Shown here: piece after piece, positions 44,501-56,700 of the stretch
Layout of the letters: the number at the start of each line of letters is the position of its first letter
How positions within the stretch are numbered: the stretch's first letter is position 1
Source of the DNA: Hyaloperonospora brassicae
Lineage: Eukaryota; Oomycota; Peronosporomycetes; Peronosporales; Peronosporaceae
NCBI GenBank assembly: GCA_947650285.1
Contig: CANTFL010001018.1
Span: 80,658-144,657, forward strand
Reading direction: 5' to 3'
Length of the DNA stretch: 64,000 nucleotides
Notes under the pieces: generated by a model
What the model was told of the DNA's origin: nothing
Databases searched by the model: none
What the model saw: only the letters and a program-made list of their open reading frames with translations
Translations under genes and position numbers: made by a program

Positions 44501-47500
44501 GTCGCGTGTAGATAGATCGCTGTGTGCGTGTGGTGAGCAAAGGACCTGAATGGCACCATGGATAATCGCGAGGGGAAGCTTGATCTCACGAATGGTGTTC
44601 GCCCCGTCGGTCACGTAGAACACCTTGCAGTCTGAAAAGCTGATTCCTGACGTTGCCTTAAGTTGTGGAGCAATCTCCAGCTGCGATTCAATCGCACGCC
44701 ATATTACCTCCACTGCGATGACATAAATATCGTGGTCCTTGAGCAGTAGTGTTGCGACCAAATCACGCCCAGCTAGAAGCCTTCCATATGCCCCCGCCAG
44801 CAGCAGCGATTGCTCGATAGCGCTTTTTTGTGGGTAATTCGTATCGTCATCCGTCTTGCCATGTTCCAACGCACCAGCGCGAGTTGCTACATCGCTCCAA
44901 TCTTTCGAGAAATCGTGCAATGCTTTCATGCATGTGCCGAGTGACGGAATAGATGCTTCCAGCTCTAGTAAGTTTTCTAAGGAGCGAGATATTCGGTTAC
45001 GAATATTGCCATAGCACGATAGCTTTGCCAAATCGCGAAGCCATGAGAAGCTCAAGCTGCTTTCTTTACCGAAAGTAGCACCGACTCGAAAACTTTCGTT
45101 CAATAATTCATCAACGGTGCGAGGCGCAGTCAGCAAAAACAAAACATGACCAGCTACTCGACGCGTAGCCAACTCGGGGGAATTCAGGCATTCCAGATAG
45201 TACAAGATAATACTAGATGCCACCCCTGAGCTAGTTTTTTCGTCAGCGAGGTATTCGCGCAGCTTTTCCAGTAAGCGCGGAATTATTTGAGTCGAAGCTG
45301 GTACATTTGACGGCGCATGTCCTTGCATGTTTTCACGAGAGTTGTTGGTGCGTAGTGCATGAAGAAGCAGTTGACACAAGCACCCATGCGGGAGGTACTG
45401 CACAGTATTGAAGTCCTCGCACACAACATCTGCGATCCACGACGCACTATCATTTGAGCTGTCTGCCGGGCTGGCATTCAGCGCCATCTGTTTGTCATCG
45501 TTTCCAGAGACCATTTCCATGAGAAAATCTTTCTTACGGCTCTGTCGGAGACGAGTGCCAAGCTTAAACTTGAGATCCAAGGTGCGCAAGTGCTCCAAAA
45601 TCGCTGGCGGCGGTTGGCGTGCCAACCCGCAGGCATCAAACAGCATGAGGGGGTCCTCTGTCACAGATGGGTCTGCTTGGTTCAGCTGCAAAAACTGCTG
45701 TTCATAATCCCGCAGCTGCAAATTACCTTGGATCAGGTCTGGAAACGCATTTCTGTGCTTCCCGAGTAACAGTAGATCGGGGGCCTTTACAGCGGGGAAC
45801 GTGTATCGACCAGTAATGATCATCTGCATCATTCCTCGCAAAGTCGGGAAATCCTCCCATAAGGATGCGCCCACCGTGTCGGGGTTGAAGCATCCAACAA
45901 CCTGCAGATTGTACCATCAGCGCATAGAGTGCACACTTAGTCGTTACGCATCCATATGTGTAAATGTACAAGTGCAGTCGTACCAACAAAATAGAACAGC
46001 AAATCCAAAAGCGACTTGAGTGGCAAAATTGTTGCTCTTGCTTGTCATCACCACCTTGCCACTGTAAGAAGTACATCGGTCACCATAAGTCAATGGATGG
46101 AGTCATACCGCAACAATATGCGGTAAGCGATACAAGCTACGACGCACCATTGCCAGTTGTAGCAACTGCTGGACAAATTGACTGTCGTTCAATTCAATGC
46201 CAAGCACACCGCCATTCCGAGCATATGAAGTCAAATCATTCTCGTGGTGGCGCCACAAAGCTTCACGGTGCATATGAGCCTCGGCGCCGCGGAAAACGAC
46301 AGTTTCCAGCGTCCGGAGAGCTTCCATGCAGTCAACAGCCTTGCATGATACATATAGGCTCGTTAGCAGTTTCAACGAGTCGGGGTGAACAGGAATATCC
46401 TCTTGCGTTGCTTGGAAACAGGTTCGATCGTGCTCTGTTGGTTGCACATCGGTTGGCATTTCAAGAAACAGTAGTTTCTTGACAATGCTTTCGTAAAGCA
46501 TCTTCTCGAAAGGCGCGTCACCGCTGAGCCCGAAGTGCGTGAAGACGTCACGGCAACACAGTATTGCCTCTCGCTGCACAAAGGCAAGTGCTTGTTGTAG
46601 TTCTTCTTTGGCCCACACAGACATTTTCACTGTTTTTGACGCTTCAGGTGGTGCGCCGCCATTCACGTTGCTGCCGCTATTTCCGTTGGAACCTTGACTA
46701 CTAGAGGCACTAGCGTTCCCACCAACCGCGGGGTGGTTCGACGAGAGCGAAGGTTTACTCAATGACTGCTTGGCTTTTTGAGGACCAAGTCTGTTTGCCC
46801 TAGAGACCAAAAGTGGTGGGTTGGCACCACGACGGGGCGCAGCTTGAGCACCACCATGCTTCAGACCAGACGAACCGAGAGCAGCCGACCCAGTGCCCTG
46901 ACGATTTGATGCATTAGACTGCTGGATCTGAAGGCTTTTTACAGCTGCTCCCCGCATGAGCAAAATCAGCCAGACGACACCAGTGATGAGTCCCATGTAG
47001 TCCAAGATCCGCGCGTCACCCGCCAACGCATCCCAGTGACCATCGTTATTGAGCATTCCAACGCACAACGCTTTTATGTCAACCTGTTCGAATGTCAGCT
47101 GCTTGAGAATCTTGCGCACAATCGTCTTCAGCACTGGAGCTACGTCGGAGATGCTGGCCATTTCTCGAAAGACGCGTGCTAGCTCCCGACTGGCAAGAGT
47201 TCCGCGATGTTCTGCGGGGCGACGGTAAAACAGGTCGTCCGAGTTCCCTAGGACTAACACAGTAGGTGCCGAGCGTGACGCACGGAATATGTGCTGAAGC
47301 ACTTTGATGTTGTCCACGTCTCGCGAAATATTGCTGAGACGCTCTCGGGCAATAAAAATCGAAAGTGCACGCTTTAGGTACACGGGATGATTGCACACGA
47401 GATGCGTGATGACTTCGACTTTCAGCTGAAACATGGTTGACTTTAGTTTTAGCTTCATAAGCAGGTCCACCGTAGCAATGTCGTAAGAGCTTGTCGATTT

Positions 47501-49708
47501 GCAGAGCGACACGATCTTGTTCAGTAACTCTTTCGCTGGGCCTTTCACGGACGGGTTTTGCAGCCACACTTCCAAATTCTCAGCACCAAGTACCCGCACT
47601 TGAGGAATTGTAGCAAAGTCAGTGAGCGTTAGTATCATATTTCGAACTGCATGGTTGCCACCAATGACAGCGGATCCACTCAAATTGCCGGACCGTTCCT
47701 TATTCAGCTCCACAAGACGCGATTTGACGTGAGTGGTGATAAGATTTCTCATCTCTTGCGCCACATTGGCGCATCGAAAACGTTGTCGAACCAGAGGCTG
47801 AATAATTTGCTCATCGCTGCTTTCTGTTTCTAGCACTGTCTTCACGTTTTGAACAAACAGCTGGCTGAGCTCGTGGTCAACCCAGACTCGTGAATATAGG
47901 GAATCATCAAGGAATACTTTGACGCTATCGACCGGCCACTCGTTCGTGTCCTAATATACGCGTTGACACACTTCATTAGCGACACAAAGCAAACAGTAAT
48001 GTAAGCACCTCGCGTGTGCGTACCTTCATGACTTGAAACAGCACATTTGTCACCAGCACAGGAAGCGGCAGTTGATGATACTCCGCTGCTCCCGGAAGTT
48101 GTCCTGACCCCAGTGATGTAGTCCCGTTTGGCTTGCTTCCATGATCGATCAAATCTTTTTTCCCAATGTAGTGCTTTGACCGAAGCAGCCGCAGCAGATA
48201 TTTGAGTACGGCAGGTTGTCCAAACCGCTAAAGTATGACCATCATCGTCACTATCATGCGTGCTACAACCAAAAGCAGAAAATGAAAGACCTACCGTTGG
48301 GCCTTCCTTCACAGCACTGAGCAAGCCTATGGACAACAGTCGACTTGGAGACTTGCCTTCTCGCAGCAGTCGACCACATGCCTCAGTCATAACCTAGCGG
48401 CATTTACAGCGTTAGATAGAACAAGAAGTAGGCCGCCGACTAGCGTGCATCCGCTTTGCGTACCTCCATTATTTTTGACTCCGTTGTGGCCCCACTAAGT
48501 GCCCCACGAAAGTATTGGTCTGGAACTTCGTCGCCATCCGTACCAGCATCTGATGCAGATGCCGATACTGGTGTCATCCTGACACGAACTTGACCGCTAC
48601 GGTCGTCGCCCTCATTAGCGTCGTTCATCAGCGTATCAATCGACAAGCTCTTGCGCTTAGCCGGAGATGATGACGGCGTCGCGGCTGCAGACGATATCTC
48701 ACTCAGCGAAGATTCATCCTCTCTGATCTTCGTCCTTCCAGCACCTTTCTCCACGGCTTGAGAGTCCTGCCCTTCTTGCTCCTCACTCTCGGAACTCTGG
48801 GCGATCTTTTCGCGGATCTGTCGACCTTTATTCATCCGTGGTTTTGCCGCAGATACCTGCCGATGGCTAATGGTAAATGCAGCAGTCTTTGCTCTCGTCT
48901 TTCGTATCAACGTCGACTTTTTCACCCCTTTCCACACCGGCGCACTTCTTTTCCGAGCCTTCGCTTTCTCCGTCTCTTCGTCCATGTTGTCGTCATCATC
49001 GTCTTCATCTGCATCTTTCTCATAGTCTTCCTCGTCCCCGTCTTCTTCTTCGTCATCCTCCTCGTCCTCCTCGTCCTCCTCTTCCTCCTCTTCCTCTTCG
49101 TCATCTTTATCTTCCACCTCCTCTCTCGTCTTGCTTTTTCCGCCCCCTTCCTGATCCTCTTCTTCGTCCTCGTCGATCTCCAGCTGCTCCTTCTCATCGC
49201 CCCCTCCTTCTTCTTGTTCTTGTTCTTCTTGTTCTTCTTCCTCCTCCTCTTCTGAGTCAATGATCTTGCGCTTATGTTTCTTTCGAGGAGGACTTTCCAA
49301 CTCTTGTACCTTCGACTCTTTTTGTTGGCGCCCACGACCCGTTCGACGTCTCCCTACAAAAACGTCCGCTTCCTCCTCCTCGTCCTCTTCCTCCTCGTCC
49401 TCATCCTCTTGTTCCTCCTCCTCCTCGTCCTTCTTCTTGCCCTTCTTTTTCTTCCGCTTGGCCTCTTCCTCCTGTTTCTTGGCCTGCGCACGCGTCAATT
49501 TTGGCAACGGCGTCTCGTCTTCGTCCTCCTCGTCTTCGTCCTCCTCTTCCTCTTCTTCCTCCTCTTCCTCTTCCTCTTCTTCCTCCTCGTCGTCTTCGTC
49601 CAGCACAATGTTCTTGCGTCGTAGCGCACGACGCGTCGAGCCGCGCGTTGCCACTCGCCCCCGTTTCATGCTACCGCAGCTGCTGTTATTACGTTGTGGC
49701 AGTGGCAT
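41592..49708 (-). CDS. INTS1: Integrator complex subunit 1 with long acidic N-terminus
   Basis: Scaffold of the Integrator complex, which cleaves snRNA and attenuated Pol II transcripts in the nucleus. Seven exons: 49708-48464, 48393-48295, 48227-48024, 47950-46109, 45901-42971, 42905-42579 and 42497-41592; all joins are phase 0 and give about 2,517 residues (human 2,190). Family blocks include NEWPVDSVKVFLDDSLYSRV, WVDHELSQLFVQNV, LEVWLQNPSVKGPAKELL (DUF3677 region) and CFNPDTVGASLWEDFPTLRG, formed across the exon 4-5 splice. LPLPVLVTNVLFQVMK is found in exon 3. Residues about 37-245 are an extreme Glu/Asp-rich, Lys-interspersed tract followed by a Ser-rich basic region. The ATG at 49708 was chosen; 49669 is an alternative. 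The N-terminal tract is unlike animal INTS1. Confidence 0.93.
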
Positions 49709-50310
49709 AAGCGTTGTAGCCAATCACACGATCGATCGCTTTTCTGTAGCCATGATTCGACTTCAAGGTGGGGGAGGTGGGTACAAAAGGCACTCAAATG
49801 GGTCGATTGGTCCATAGCATCGCCAAACGTACCGAACGAGAGGATATGTCCGAGCGACTGCGCGCACAGCGATTGACTCAATCGATCAAAGTCCGAGGCA
49901 ACAACGGAGAAAACAAGTGACTCGTTCTGACTACACAGCGACAAATTGTTGAGGTTGTCGAGCTGGCAACGGAAGGCAGTTGGGCATCTTTCGGACGTTT
50001 TTGACTGGAGAATCGCGTGGCCATTGCTGGGATCGAAGCTGCACTCGGTGACGTTCAGAAGCGCTTTCAGATGGTGTGTGGACAAAAGAGGATCCAGTGA
50101 AAGACATATGTCGAGATGGTCGATACTGGAAACGTGGACGAGTGGCACTTGCGGCGGGATGGGACCTACCGCAAATGTCACATGCTGTAGCTGCTGGTGA
50201 AGCTCAGATATGCTCAGCAGGACGAATGCACCACAACGAGGAGCAGTGAATGGTACGTGGGTCGGACTTTGTTGTGTGGCTGTGGTATGGAACTTGAGGG
50301 AAGCGGCGAG
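49666..50310 (-). CDS. Possible unassigned exon
   Basis: A minus-strand frame stays open for about 215 codons, running from a TGA near 50305 to the TGA at 49666. It reads like protein (QLDNLNNLSLCSQNESLVFS, PQVPLVHVSSIDHLDICLSL), whereas the opposite strand in the paired frame has several stops. No ATG lies near its 5' end, so it would need an upstream exon, which I could not place. Its stop overlaps the alternative INTS1 start codon at 49669. No family is recognised. It could be a 3' exon of a separate gene, or part of the INTS1 leader that happens to be open. Confidence 0.3.
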   Translation of the reverse strand, partial: LAASLKFHTTATQQSPTHVPFTAPRCGAFVLLSISELHQQLQHVTFAVGPIPPQVPLVHVSSIDHLDICLSLDPLLSTHHLKALLNVTECSFDPSNGHAILQSKTSERCPTAFRCQLDNLNNLSLCSQNESLVFSVVASDFDRLSQSLCAQSLGHILSFGTFGDAMDQSTHLSAFCTHLPHLEVESWLQKSDRSCDWLQRLCHCHNVITAAAVA

Positions 50311-50773
50311 AAGGCATCAGAACGATATCAACAACACAGAAGATCGTCGAGGCAAAGGGCCACGCAAGATCTTCTTTGCGGACGGACCCGCCAACGCAGT
50401 CGACGTCCGTTTTGGCTTTCGAAGAACAAGTCAGGTCGCGCCATCGTCCAGTAGATCACGTTGCGTGATCCAAGTACTTGAGCACCAAGGAGGAGCGCCC
50501 CTCGAGTTAACGTCTTTTTGTTCAATCAACGTGGCAGCTGTGCAACTACACTTCAGCCGTTTGTACTATTTGTGCCTTGTAGTAGTACTCGCATCAAATT
50601 CAACGCTACCTTCGGGTGCATGTAGTTACAATTATGTAAGAGCCAACGCAATAGTCTCAACCGTTTGTCACCGATGTCGAACACCAATTGCCCCAAAGCT
50701 GCGATGCCTTGTCTGCCTCGACGCTTCGATTCCAGTCATGTGGTGGTGCATCCGACCATCATCGCCTAGCAGT
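50311..50773. other. Gap with conflicting weak coding signals
   Basis: About 460 bp. A plus-strand frame at roughly 50330-50530 reads as protein-like (GPRKIFFADGPANAVDVRFG) but has no matching start, stop or splice context. Nothing definite was assigned. Confidence 0.4.
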
Positions 50774-52354
50774 TCAATCCGAAGTGACCGGTGAGCACCG
50801 ATTTTCTTCTTCGTCGTCCTGACGCTGCCAGACGCATAACTTGCCATAAAAGTCGGGGGACACGATCGTGGGCTCGAATGGGTGCCAGCGCACGTCACGG
50901 GTGAGACCATTCGGCTTCATTGCAAAAATCTCAACCAGGTCGCCAGACACGCTGTCGTATACGTACACACGACCGTCCGCGGAGCCAGTGTAGATGTACT
51001 TTTGGGCAGTGGAGTGTAATGGCGAGAAGTAGCAGCGAATAAGCGTCTCGACAACCATGTGGCCACGATATGTCATCACGGACGTGTCATTGGGGTGCTC
51101 GATCGGCATCAAATTGCGTCCTGGGTACGCTTGGAAGCGGTAATCCCACGAAAACGGCTTGCGAAACGCTGCCGCTTCACTGAGTTCATTCGACGACGAG
51201 CACTTCCGAATATCCCAAAGCTTGGTGGTCTGGTCCTTTGAGTTTGAAATGAAGTAGTAGCCATCATCTCTCGACGAAATGTGTGTAATGCCGTCAGTGT
51301 GGCCTGGGAACACACTCTGGGGCTTTGGGTTCGACTCCGATAGCACTCGGCGGTCCCACAATTTAATCAACGTGTCATCTGACCCGCTTGCAAAGACGTT
51401 TGTATGCAGAGGTCCGTCCACGAACTCGATGGCATTCACGTCATCATGGTGTCCTACAGCGTGGCATATTGGCACGCGGGTCTCCATATCCATCAACACG
51501 ACACTGCTCTGCGACGTGCCAGCTACAAACTCCGTGCCCGACGCATTGATATCAATGCACCACACGCCAAAACGTCCGAATCGACCCATGCGTATCAACT
51601 GACTATCTTCGCTTCCTCTCGCCGAGTGTACCAACGGGTACACGTCCTCCTTCCCGTCTTCATCAAAGTTGGTGCTCACCATGCGCACGTTGCTATTGAT
51701 GGTCGCGTACAAAACACTCTTGTCATCCGGCGTGAACTTCGCGTCCGTCACGGTCCACCTCACATCACGCACGGGCAGAGACGCTGCACGCGTCCAGTCA
51801 ATCGTATCGTAGAGCATGATCGCACCCCGCTGTCCAGCGGTCAAGAACCTCGACCCGGTGCTGTTGAATCCACCACAGTACAATCGATCGCGCACGGAGT
51901 CGACCACTCGACAGTGCTTGTGCTCCTGAAAAGGCATCAGGGTCTCTTGCAGCTTGACCAACTGCACGTTCGACGACTTGCCCACGACTTCTCGATCGCA
52001 CAACGTGCGAAACATAAACTGCTTCCGCATCAACGAGGTCTTGCTCCCAGTGTCGCCACTGTAGCCACGTAACTTATGCGCAATGCGCTCGAACGGCAAT
52101 TGGATCATCTGGTTCGTTTCAAAGGGCGATCGTCGAAAGGCTCTCGCGAGGTACACTTCTCCATTGAAGACCTTGTCCAACTTGGCACGCTGTTCTGCCG
52201 AGAGGATGGGCCTGCCGTCCTCGTCGTGGTCGTCGTCGTCTTCTTCAACCGACACCGAGTCGTTCTCGTAATCAGGTACCCAGTCACTGTCGTCGTAGCT
52301 GTCGTCGTCGTCGTCCGCGTCCTCGTCGTTCCTCCGACGCCGTATCGACGACAT
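50774..52354 (-). CDS. DCAF11: DCAF11 / LEC14B WD40 protein, CUL4-DDB1 substrate receptor
   Basis: Single-exon WD40 protein of 526 residues. An acidic N-terminus (about 8-50) is followed by a conserved pre-propeller region (RKQFMFRTLCDREV and HKHCRVVDSVRDRLYCGGFN) and about seven WD repeats. Two DWD-type WDxR motifs that contact DDB1 are present: LWDRR with Trp333 and LWDIR with Trp380. The last repeats are SADGRVYVYDSVSGDLVE and MKPNGLTRDVRWHPFEPTIV. This order and these blocks match DCAF11 (WDR23) of animals and LEC14B of plants, which recruit substrates such as oxidative-stress regulators to CUL4 ubiquitin ligases. The start at 52354 gives the expected MSSIRRRRNDED start. Substrates in oomycetes are unknown. 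Confidence 0.93.
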   Translation of the reverse strand: MSSIRRRRNDEDADDDDDSYDDSDWVPDYENDSVSVEEDDDDHDEDGRPILSAEQRAKLDKVFNGEVYLARAFRRSPFETNQMIQLPFERIAHKLRGYSGDTGSKTSLMRKQFMFRTLCDREVVGKSSNVQLVKLQETLMPFQEHKHCRVVDSVRDRLYCGGFNSTGSRFLTAGQRGAIMLYDTIDWTRAASLPVRDVRWTVTDAKFTPDDKSVLYATINSNVRMVSTNFDEDGKEDVYPLVHSARGSEDSQLIRMGRFGRFGVWCIDINASGTEFVAGTSQSSVVLMDMETRVPICHAVGHHDDVNAIEFVDGPLHTNVFASGSDDTLIKLWDRRVLSESNPKPQSVFPGHTDGITHISSRDDGYYFISNSKDQTTKLWDIRKCSSSNELSEAAAFRKPFSWDYRFQAYPGRNLMPIEHPNDTSVMTYRGHMVVETLIRCYFSPLHSTAQKYIYTGSADGRVYVYDSVSGDLVEIFAMKPNGLTRDVRWHPFEPTIVSPDFYGKLCVWQRQDDEEENRCSPVTSD

Positions 52355-53249
52355 TTGGCCAAGTCGAAAGATTCTCTGAACGACAATTTCACGTTTGGGC
52401 GGACGCTGAGATTATCACGTTAGGCGTCGAAGGGTTTCGCGCTCAAAAACCGCATAACGCTAAGGCGTTCGAGTGAACTTTGCATTCTCTGTCCTCGACA
52501 AGCAGACGTAAGTCTGCTGTTCATGCGTATGTAACGTTCGATAGCGCATGTTGTGCTTCTTTGACTTTACTATCGAGATGACAATAGGTAAAGCTTCGCC
52601 ACGTCGCGCGTTCGAACGCTGCATGCCCGGGAATCTCCATCACGAGGTAAAGTTAATGGCTCATGGCGCCCCCGCTCGTCTCGAGGGTGGAGAGTCCCAT
52701 ATCTGCGTGGACAGCAAGACATTGAAACCCTCTGACTCGCTTCATGGGACCAAGAGATAGACAGACCTGCTTCTCGTTGCAAGAAGAGTTGCCTGGTCAG
52801 TCTATGACTAGACACAGACTGGATGGCATCATTGGATGTGGCATCGGCACTCGAGCGTGGTCACCCGCTTCATTGTGATGAAGTCGTGTGACGCTATGGT
52901 ACCGTTTTCTTTGCTCCTAAGACGGTTTGCAACAGGGACAAACCCAGCAAGAAACCTGTCACAGCCACAGAACTACTTGACGACGTGTACGCCGTGACAC
53001 ACACACAAACCCATTGCAAACAAAATGATTTAGTGAAGCTTAAGCGACTTATTGTCCCATTATATGCAGCTGCTGCTGAGACGTCGACTCTTCACCGATA
53101 TACACAGGCGTTCCAGGCGTTGGAAGGACGGCAGAGTCCATGCGAGCTGAACACGGCCAAGGACGCCAGAGCCCACCCCATGCTCCGTACATGCGACAAC
53201 GCTAACGGTAGGAAGCCTGGACTCCATCGCTCGAGGTCTCTTACACCCT
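52355..53249. other. Intergenic DNA, no supported gene
   Basis: About 900 bp. The left end is the 5' flank of DCAF11. No further gene was recognised. Confidence 0.6.
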
Positions 53250-53708
53250 CTACCACTTGCTTGGCGGCTGATCGTTGTTGCTGAGGCGGCCCTCAATGAG
53301 GCGGAGCTGCTCCCTTTCGAGGCGGTGCTTCTCCCTTTCGAGGTGGTGCAACTTCCTATCAGTCATATGACCGTACTTCCCCATCTCACTGCTGTCGCTA
53401 ATGCTGTCATGGCTGTCCGTGCTCTCGATGCTGCTGCTGTCACTGATGCTGTCGTCGTCGTCGTCGTCGTCCTTCTTGTCCTTCATTGCGCGCAGTCGGT
53501 TCGAACGTTGCTTGGCTGACTCGGTGACAGCGAATTGAGGCGGCTTCGGGTCAACCGGTGCGGGTTGAATCGGCTGCGTGGCGACTGGCATGACCAAAGT
53601 CGCGTTCGACGGCACCGGGACCCCGGCATCGGCGGCAAAAGCATCAGCACGGGCCCAGAAGCAGACCATAGTCGCAGCCGAGAGGAACGGGAGGTACGAT
53701 ACGCGCAT
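53250..53708 (-). CDS. Small secreted acidic protein, candidate effector-like
   Basis: A 152-residue single-exon protein. Residues 1-25 form a classical signal peptide (basic start, hydrophobic FLSAATMVCFWA, Ala-rich cleavage region ADAFA). The mature part is Pro/Val-rich to about residue 60. It then has QRSNRLRAMKDKK at about 66-78 followed by a run of seven Asp and a long Ser/Asp-rich acidic stretch. It ends in a charged helix of repeated LEREKHRLEREQLRL. The NRLR followed by an acidic tract recalls the RxLR-dEER layout of oomycete effectors but the first Arg is missing, so it does not meet the strict motif. It may equally be a cell-wall or vesicle protein. Export is well supported; effector function is only a possibility. 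Confidence 0.68.
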   Translation of the reverse strand: MRVSYLPFLSAATMVCFWARADAFAADAGVPVPSNATLVMPVATQPIQPAPVDPKPPQFAVTESAKQRSNRLRAMKDKKDDDDDDDSISDSSSIESTDSHDSISDSSEMGKYGHMTDRKLHHLEREKHRLEREQLRLIEGRLSNNDQPPSKW

Positions 53709-56700
53709 GATGAGAGAAAAGTGGGCGGGGGCGGAGTGGGCGGTGTAGTTGAGGGAGTGGCTCAAGAAGGCAAATTGAGGAATGGCTGTTCCTCGTCGCG
53801 AGAAATGGCCGCCGACCACGTGCTCACTAAAACAGGACACCAGAGAGAGCCGTGAACCAACGAGCCCGAGCGCGAGACGCAAGGGTAGTAGAGGCAGGAG
53901 CTCGCGTCAAATCTTGAGAACGAGTCGGGAAGGCTCTGCAAGAAGGCGCGTAGGGGGTCCTGCGAATCCAATTGACTTGCGGACCGGAATTCAGCAGTAG
54001 CGGCTCTCTGCATCCCTTGCGATGGGCCACCGATCTTCTGATCGTTCCGGCCACCCACCCCGTCCGTCCGTCCGTCCGTCTGGCTACGTTCGTCACAGGG
54101 TACAGCTTCGATCAGATCCGATCAGAGCACGGTCGGAGTGGATACGTACGTCTGCGGTTTGCCGCTTCTGTTCGGGTCGTGCGGTCTGCGTCCATCAACG
54201 AAACATTTCGTCTCCGCTGAGCGCACGTGTCGAGCGGTCAAGTGCACGAGCGACTGTTTGTAATACACCGTACGCTTCGCTTCGTCTTCTGCGCGTCGTC
54301 CCGCAGGTCCGCATAAGCAGTGGGACGCCATTGTGATGGCTGATACTGAGCCACAACTCTGCATGTTTTCATAGAACGGAGACACACGCACCTGATAGAC
54401 CTTATGTCGGCTGTACAGATCAGGTTTAGATGGCGCGACTGAGCCACCGATCAGGGGCGAACGAGGCGTGACACTCAGAACCAGTCATTGGTCTGGATAC
54501 AATCTCTGGAAACGCATGGACAGAGCAGGACCGACTTGGGCCGAAGGTGACGGATCTCCAGCATTGAGCTCGTTGACGAAGCCGAATGGACTCGGTCTGT
54601 TGACTCGAGGCAGTTTGCTGCACTTGTGTCACTCGTCTGGACACAGCGCGTCAGGTGGGAGGCACTGCCAGTTGATACCGACCGCTTTGGTGAGCGTGCC
54701 CTTGTCGCGCGGTCCACGGGCTCATCTCTGGGATTGTGAGCTCACGACACGCGGGCAAGCGGAACTGCATTGATGTGCGAGTAAATCAGAACGTCGACCA
54801 AGTGCTCGTGACTGTCCAATATCAGTCTGCTACGATCTGGACGACATCAGTCTCGTCCTCGCTGGCTCAGTCTGCTGGCTCGGGAGACGTCGGGCGTCTC
54901 TGGGACGCGCCGCAGACTTCATGTGGAATTGCGTATCCAGTTCGACACACAAACAGGGCACTGAGGTCGCGTAAACGCCGGCTCCTCCTCCGATCATTTC
55001 CAGTGGGCGGTCGACGCACCTCACGGGTCCGATCAAGTCACGTTCTAGATACTGTGCTTCCTGGGACCAGAGAACAGACGCGGCGACTAGGTTGGTAACT
55101 CGCAGGCTGCCGTAGATAGCAGGTACGAGGTGCAGACGGGGTGACAAGCGCCGGCGCTGCGCCCCTCACGGGTTGCACGCTCGCTGCCTCTTGTATCGCA
55201 CGCAGCGGCAAGAAGGCCTCATATTTTAGCCTGGGCCCCACTGTAGGGGACTTCGTACGCAAGCGAGGGTGCCGGTGGCCCGGCTCGAGAAAAGTCTTTG
55301 TCGCTTGGGACGTGGAAACTGCTATGTGCTGTGGAGTCGGCCAGCGCAAAAGCTGACCGACTCGTACTCTAACTGGTCTTTTGCCCCCGCATCGCGCTCA
55401 ACTTTAGTCTCAGCCTGCTATATACCTGACGGAACACTTGCACGGTGAGATTGTCGAGAAAGTTCCTCCGTGACCAGTCGAGTGCGACGGCTGCTCTTGA
55501 TCGATTGCGACAGAAGCTGTCGAGCAATTCCTGGCAGGACCGGGAGACATTCGGCGTTGTGTGGTCCGTCATGCACGCACGATACGTTGGTGTATACGTG
55601 TGAGGATGAACAAGCAAGCACACAGCTGTCACCTCTGTTCTGCTCACAAACACTCTCTCGTTGTCTCGTGTTCACTCGATCGAATGTTTTGCGGCGAATC
55701 CGTGCGCCACTGCATGTTTAATGGGTAGCGAACGCCATCAGACCGAGTGATGAGTCCACGGACCACGCACGATTTATACCTGGTAGGTGAGACAGCAAGC
55801 GGCAACACTATGACGAAATCTTTCCTAGTCCTTGCACAAATACTCACGAGCGTTCCATGCGTAAGACGAGCTGCTGATCAGTCGGGAATGTGCATTCCTC
55901 CGTGCAGTTCATTGGATCCACGACAAAGAATTTACGTGATACCTCGGTGAGGCGTGTCAAGACTACGACACGTGCTGCTCGGCGACAAAATCGTGCGTGG
56001 TTTGTACATTCTACCGTGTACAATTTCGCGGCTCAGCCTCTATCCTAACGAGCAATTTGGTAGAAAAAGGTGTAAGCGCGTAGTACACATCGCCGTCACA
56101 CACGTCGTCTGCCTTACGTATTGTGGACTACAGCTTGCACAGAGCAACATGCATTGTCATGATGTGTAAGCAGATTAAAAAGCGTCGCATCATGGCTGCA
56201 GAGGTGTGTGATCGTGCTCTCGAGTATGAAGGCCATGAAGTTAAAGAACAAATGAACTACGCCTCACCACGAGGCCCTGTCGTTCTAAGAGCTTTTCAGA
56301 CGTCAGCACATCCTAGAATCGCTGACGCGGTTGTGTGTATGCAAGCTGTCGATACACTGGATCGTCTGTCGATAGCACCTTCTGATACTCGATCGATCAA
56401 CTACCCCGATCGCTGCAGTCCCGAATTCTGCCCTGCGTCACTTTCAACATGAGATACGACCGTAGATAACACAGACGCTTCCAGTCAATTCCATGAGTTC
56501 AGTGAACGAAAGCAACCAGAACATTGACGACGGTGCCGGCCTAATTATCTTATGATCAGGGGGGTGTCCGAGCGGCCCTAGGCAAATCGAAGTTCGTGCC
56601 AACACGGCAAGTGCAATTCGTAGAGCACATGACCTCGCGAGCTCTTTGGACGGCAACACGATCGACTTGAAGCTGCTTCGTGCCACAGTCAATGTTCCAC

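Noticed and set aside
48758..49817. Plus-strand frames rich in Leu, Phe, Ser or Pro
   Set aside because: Antisense of the acidic repeat region of INTS1 exon 1.
53535..53855. Plus-strand frame opposite the secreted protein
   Set aside because: It is the antisense of a gene with a clear signal peptide and has no domain.
56558..56660. Possible tRNA: GGTGTCCGAGCGG resembles the D-arm of a Leu or Ser tRNA
   Set aside because: No acceptor stem, anticodon loop or T-arm can be formed with the following bases.
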